This document shows positions 61,646 through 64,000 of a stretch of 64,000 nt of DNA, in pieces. The stretch is from Burkholderiales bacterium (lineage in GTDB: Bacteria; Pseudomonadota; Gammaproteobacteria; Burkholderiales; SG8-41): contig JAUXMZ010000060.1 in NCBI GenBank assembly GCA_030683105.1, positions 1 to 64,000 on the forward strand. The letters are read 5' to 3'. Below the pieces are notes generated by a model. The model was given only the letters and a program-made list of their open reading frames with translations. It was not told where the DNA came from and searched no databases. Both the position numbers and the translations under genes were made by a program. Every line of letters starts with the position of its first letter. Positions within the stretch are counted from its first letter, which is position 1.

Positions 61646-62617
61646 TCACTCGGGTTCTATACCAGCGGCCTTGATGACCTTCGCCCACTTTGCCGATTCC
61701 GACGCCTGGAATTTCGCCAGCGCCTCCGACGTCATGACGTAGGGCTCGATGCCGGTGCTCTTGAAGAACGTCTGCGCCGGCGCGCTCCTGGTCGCGTTGA
61801 CGAACAGTTCGCGCAGCCGCTCGACGACCGCCGGCGGCGTTTTCGCCGGCAGATAGGCCGCGAACCAGAATGTGAGCTCGTAGCCCTTGACGCCGGCCTC
61901 GTCTATGGTCGGCAGATCGGGCACGATAGGCAGGCGCTTCGGACTGCTCACGGCAAGCGCGCGCAGCTTCCCGGCCCGCACCTGCGGCAGCCCGGTCACC
62001 ACGTCGGTGATCATCATGTCGATGTGGCCGCCGACGAGATCGGTCACGGCCATCGGATTGCTCTTGTAAGGTACGTGCACGAGCTTCAGCCCGGCCATTT
62101 GCTGGAACAGCTCGCTCGCGACGCGGCTCGACGAGCTGCCGCCGCCGAACGTGAGCTTGCCCGGCTGGCGCCTGGCGAGCGCGATCAATTCCTTGACGGT
62201 GTGGACCGGCACCCGCGGGTTGACCACCAAAACCTGGCCGCCGCGCGCAAGCGTTGTCACCGGCGCGAAATCCTTCACCGCGTCATACGGCAGTTTCTTG
62301 AACAGATGCTCGTTCGCCGCGTGCGTCGTGTTGGTCGCGATGATCACGGTATATCCGTCGGGCGCGGCCTTCGCGACAAGCTGGGCTGCGATGATGCCGC
62401 TCGCGCCCGGCCGGTTATCGGTGACGATGTTCTGCTTCGTCTCGGCGGTAATGCCCTGCCCGAGCGAGCGGGCGAGCACGTCGGTCGCGCTGCCCGCCGC
62501 GAACGGCACGACAAACGTGATCGGCTTCGCCGGATAATCCTGCGCCGTCGCTGCAGCGCCCGCCCCTGCCATGACTGCGGCGATCAGGTATGTGGTTAGA
62601 ACCTGTCGATCAAGCAT
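61646..62617 (-). CDS. Bug/TctC-type solute-binding protein
   Basis: 323 residues with signal peptide about 1-25 (AVMAGAGAAATAQ), YPAKPITFVVPFAAGSATDV and DNRPGASGIIAAQLVAKA. It sits between the CoA-transferase and the 2Fe-2S subunit on the same strand. It is the fifth Bug gene in the window. Confidence 0.9.
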   Translation of the reverse strand: MLDRQVLTTYLIAAVMAGAGAAATAQDYPAKPITFVVPFAAGSATDVLARSLGQGITAETKQNIVTDNRPGASGIIAAQLVAKAAPDGYTVIIATNTTHAANEHLFKKLPYDAVKDFAPVTTLARGGQVLVVNPRVPVHTVKELIALARRQPGKLTFGGGSSSSRVASELFQQMAGLKLVHVPYKSNPMAVTDLVGGHIDMMITDVVTGLPQVRAGKLRALAVSSPKRLPIVPDLPTIDEAGVKGYELTFWFAAYLPAKTPPAVVERLRELFVNATRSAPAQTFFKSTGIEPYVMTSEALAKFQASESAKWAKVIKAAGIEPE

Positions 62618-62702
62618 GATGGTCCTCCCTGGTTGTCATACGGGATGCCGGCTTTCTCCGGCATGACGGAATTACGGCCATCCAGCGGTTTTCAACAAAC
62701 CG

Positions 62703-63179
62703 CTAACGCGCTTTGCCGCGCAGCCGCTCGGCGCTGAGCTTCACCGCTTTGACGATGTTGATATAGCCGGTGCAGCGGCAAAGATTGCCTTCCAGCCCGT
62801 GCTCGATCTGTTCATCAGTCGGATCGGGATTGTCCTGGAGCAGCCCCGCCACCGCCATGATCATTCCCGGCGTGCAGAAGCCGCACTGCAAGCCGTGGCA
62901 CTCGGTGAACGCCTGCTGGATCGGATGCAGCTTGCCGTTGTGCGCCATGCTTTCTATGGTGCTGATGGTGGCGCCGCTGGCCTGCACCGCGAGCATGGTG
63001 CAGGATTTCACCGCCCGGCCATCGACATGAACCGTGCAGCAACCGCATTGGCTGGTGTCGCACCCGACATGCGTGCCGGTCAGCCCGAGGTCGTCGCGCA
63101 AAAAGTTGGCGAGCAATGCGCGGTCTTCGACCTCGCGCGTGTGCTTGACACCATTGACTGTCACCGATATCGTGGTCAT
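62703..63179 (-). CDS. 2Fe-2S subunit of a CoxMSL-type molybdenum hydroxylase
   Basis: 158 residues, the small iron-sulfur subunit of the xanthine-dehydrogenase / CO-dehydrogenase family. The first cluster is in GCDTSQCGCCTVHVDG and the second in GLQCGFCTPGMIM with a later LEGNLCRCTGY. Electrons move from the Mo site to FAD. It follows the FAD subunit and is the usual partner; the large Mo subunit would lie outside. Substrate unknown: CO, a heteroaromatic or an aldehyde. Confidence 0.94.
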   Translation of the reverse strand: MTTISVTVNGVKHTREVEDRALLANFLRDDLGLTGTHVGCDTSQCGCCTVHVDGRAVKSCTMLAVQASGATISTIESMAHNGKLHPIQQAFTECHGLQCGFCTPGMIMAVAGLLQDNPDPTDEQIEHGLEGNLCRCTGYINIVKAVKLSAERLRGKAR

Positions 63180-63203
63180 GATATAACCTATTGATTTAAA
63201 TGA

Positions 63204-64000
63204 TTATTTATTGCCGCTCTGGAGTGCGGTTACAGCCCGTTTTGCCATCACCCTGACGAGATTGGCGCGATACTCACGCGGCGCGTGCATGTCTTCGTTG
63301 AAATCGTCATCGGCAAGGTTGAGTCCATCGAGCGCCGCTGCGCTCATTTTCTTGGTCAGCGCCGCTTCGGCTTCCGGCCAGCGGAACACGCCGGGCCCTG
63401 CGCCGGTTACCGCCACGCGCACGCCGTCCGCAGTATCGGCGACGAATACGGCCGCCATCGCGTAACCGGAAGCGGGATGCGGAAATTTAGCATACGCCGC
63501 GCGCTTCGGAATCGGGAAACTCAGGCGCGTGACGATTTCATCGGGTTCCAGCGCCGTGGCAAACATGCCCTGAAAGTAATCATCGGCGGCAATTTCGCGT
63601 CGCGTCGTGATCACGGTTGCCCCCAGTCCCAGCACGGCAGCCGGATAATCGGCGGCGGGATCGTTGTTGGCGACCGAACCGCCCAGGGTACCGAGGTTGC
63701 GCACCTGCGGGTCGCCGATCAGGCTGGCCAGGTAGGCGAGCGCCGCGATCGCTTTCTTCACGACACCGGAACAGGCAACGTCGTGATGCCGGGTCGCCGC
63801 GCCGATGACGAGCCTGCCCGCCTTTTCTGCGATGCCCGTCAGCTCGGCAAGGCCGCCGATGTCGATCAGGTGCGAGGGCTGCGCCAGCCGCGCCTTCATG
63901 GTCGGCAGCAGCGTCATGCCGCCGCCGAGCAACTTAGCGTCAGGGTGAGCGGCGAGCAGCTCGCCGGCCTCCTTGAGCGACTTCACTTTGACATAGTTGA
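63204..64000 (-). CDS. FAD-binding subunit of a CoxMSL-type molybdenum hydroxylase (partial)
   Basis: 265 residues are visible, and the frame runs off the right edge with in-frame NYVKVKSLKEAGELL upstream of an internal GTG, so the true start is outside. FAD-binding motifs KLLGGGMTLLPTMK and SLIGDPQVRNLGTLGGSVAN and NDPAADYPAAVL are clear. It is the medium subunit; the order M then S is common. The large subunit is not in the window. Confidence 0.92.
   Translation of the reverse strand, partial: NYVKVKSLKEAGELLAAHPDAKLLGGGMTLLPTMKARLAQPSHLIDIGGLAELTGIAEKAGRLVIGAATRHHDVACSGVVKKAIAALAYLASLIGDPQVRNLGTLGGSVANNDPAADYPAAVLGLGATVITTRREIAADDYFQGMFATALEPDEIVTRLSFPIPKRAAYAKFPHPASGYAMAAVFVADTADGVRVAVTGAGPGVFRWPEAEAALTKKMSAAALDGLNLADDDFNEDMHAPREYRANLVRVMAKRAVTALQSGNK

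Overview
The window looks like a betaproteobacterial chromosome with high GC content, possibly a metagenome-assembled genome. Three things point there. The envelope and nitrogen-PTS block runs kdsD-kdsC-lptC-lptA-lptB-rpoN-hpf-ptsN-hprK-rapZ. The housekeeping block has divergent rph and yicC followed by gmk-rpoZ-spoT. There are also five tripartite-tricarboxylate 'Bug' solute-binding proteins without their membrane partners, a habit of Burkholderiales-like lineages. No rRNA, CRISPR array or phage block is visible.

Layout. 1-3.8 kb: the N-terminus of an RTX protein (minus strand), divergent from a type I secretion ABC transporter and its membrane-fusion protein. 3.8-5.6 kb: a mobile island with a REP-associated tyrosine transposase, its palindromic repeats, a decayed second copy and a VapBC toxin-antitoxin pair between repeat clusters. 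6-11.2 kb: PilZ protein, membrane histidine kinase, ABC-2 permease, hypothetical protein, and an orphan pilin behind a textbook sigma-54 promoter. 11.2-13.1 kb: an antitoxin remnant and a Fic protein with possible operator repeats. 13.2-25.8 kb: KefB/C-like antiporter, the LPS/Lpt/RpoN/PTS-Ntr block, LON-domain protein, folate cyclo-ligase and MutY. 25.8-29.0 kb: a repeat-rich junction where a MITE-like element ends asmA early, hicAB is followed by an integron attC-like site, and tRNA-Gly copies carry a structured insert in the T-loop. 29-37.1 kb: a fused ferredoxin/molybdopterin oxidoreductase with a membrane anchor, then a secreted sugar-type dehydrogenase, a diheme cytochrome c and a TonB-dependent receptor. 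37.2-40.3 kb: thiS and thiG split by a Bug gene, then trmB. 40.4-49.3 kb: Bug, hemW, rdgB, rph, yicC, gmk, rpoZ, spoT, a lipoprotein and an MlaC-like protein. 49.6-64 kb: a catabolic region with FAH-family and Ldh2-family enzymes, two hydrolases, two CaiB/BaiF CoA-transferases, a BadI/MenB-like enoyl-CoA hydratase, an epimerase, three Bug proteins and two subunits of a CoxMSL-type molybdenum hydroxylase running off the right edge.

How the genes work together. KdsD and KdsC make Kdo, and LptC, LptA and LptB export LPS. RpoN with PtsN, HprK and RapZ form the nitrogen-PTS regulatory block, and the orphan pilin is a probable RpoN target inside the same window. The 49.6-64 kb genes look like uptake (Bug), CoA activation (CaiB), hydration or ring cleavage and hydroxylation of an organic acid, but no substrate can be named.

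The most unusual content is small and intergenic. It comprises (i) the covarying structured element inside tRNA-Gly, (ii) the hicAB cassette whose stop codon lies inside an attC-like site, (iii) about ten loci of degenerate 7-bp tandem repeats, each with its own unit sequence and often arranged as inverted arms, and (iv) at least three families of short palindromic elements, one of which has ended asmA early.
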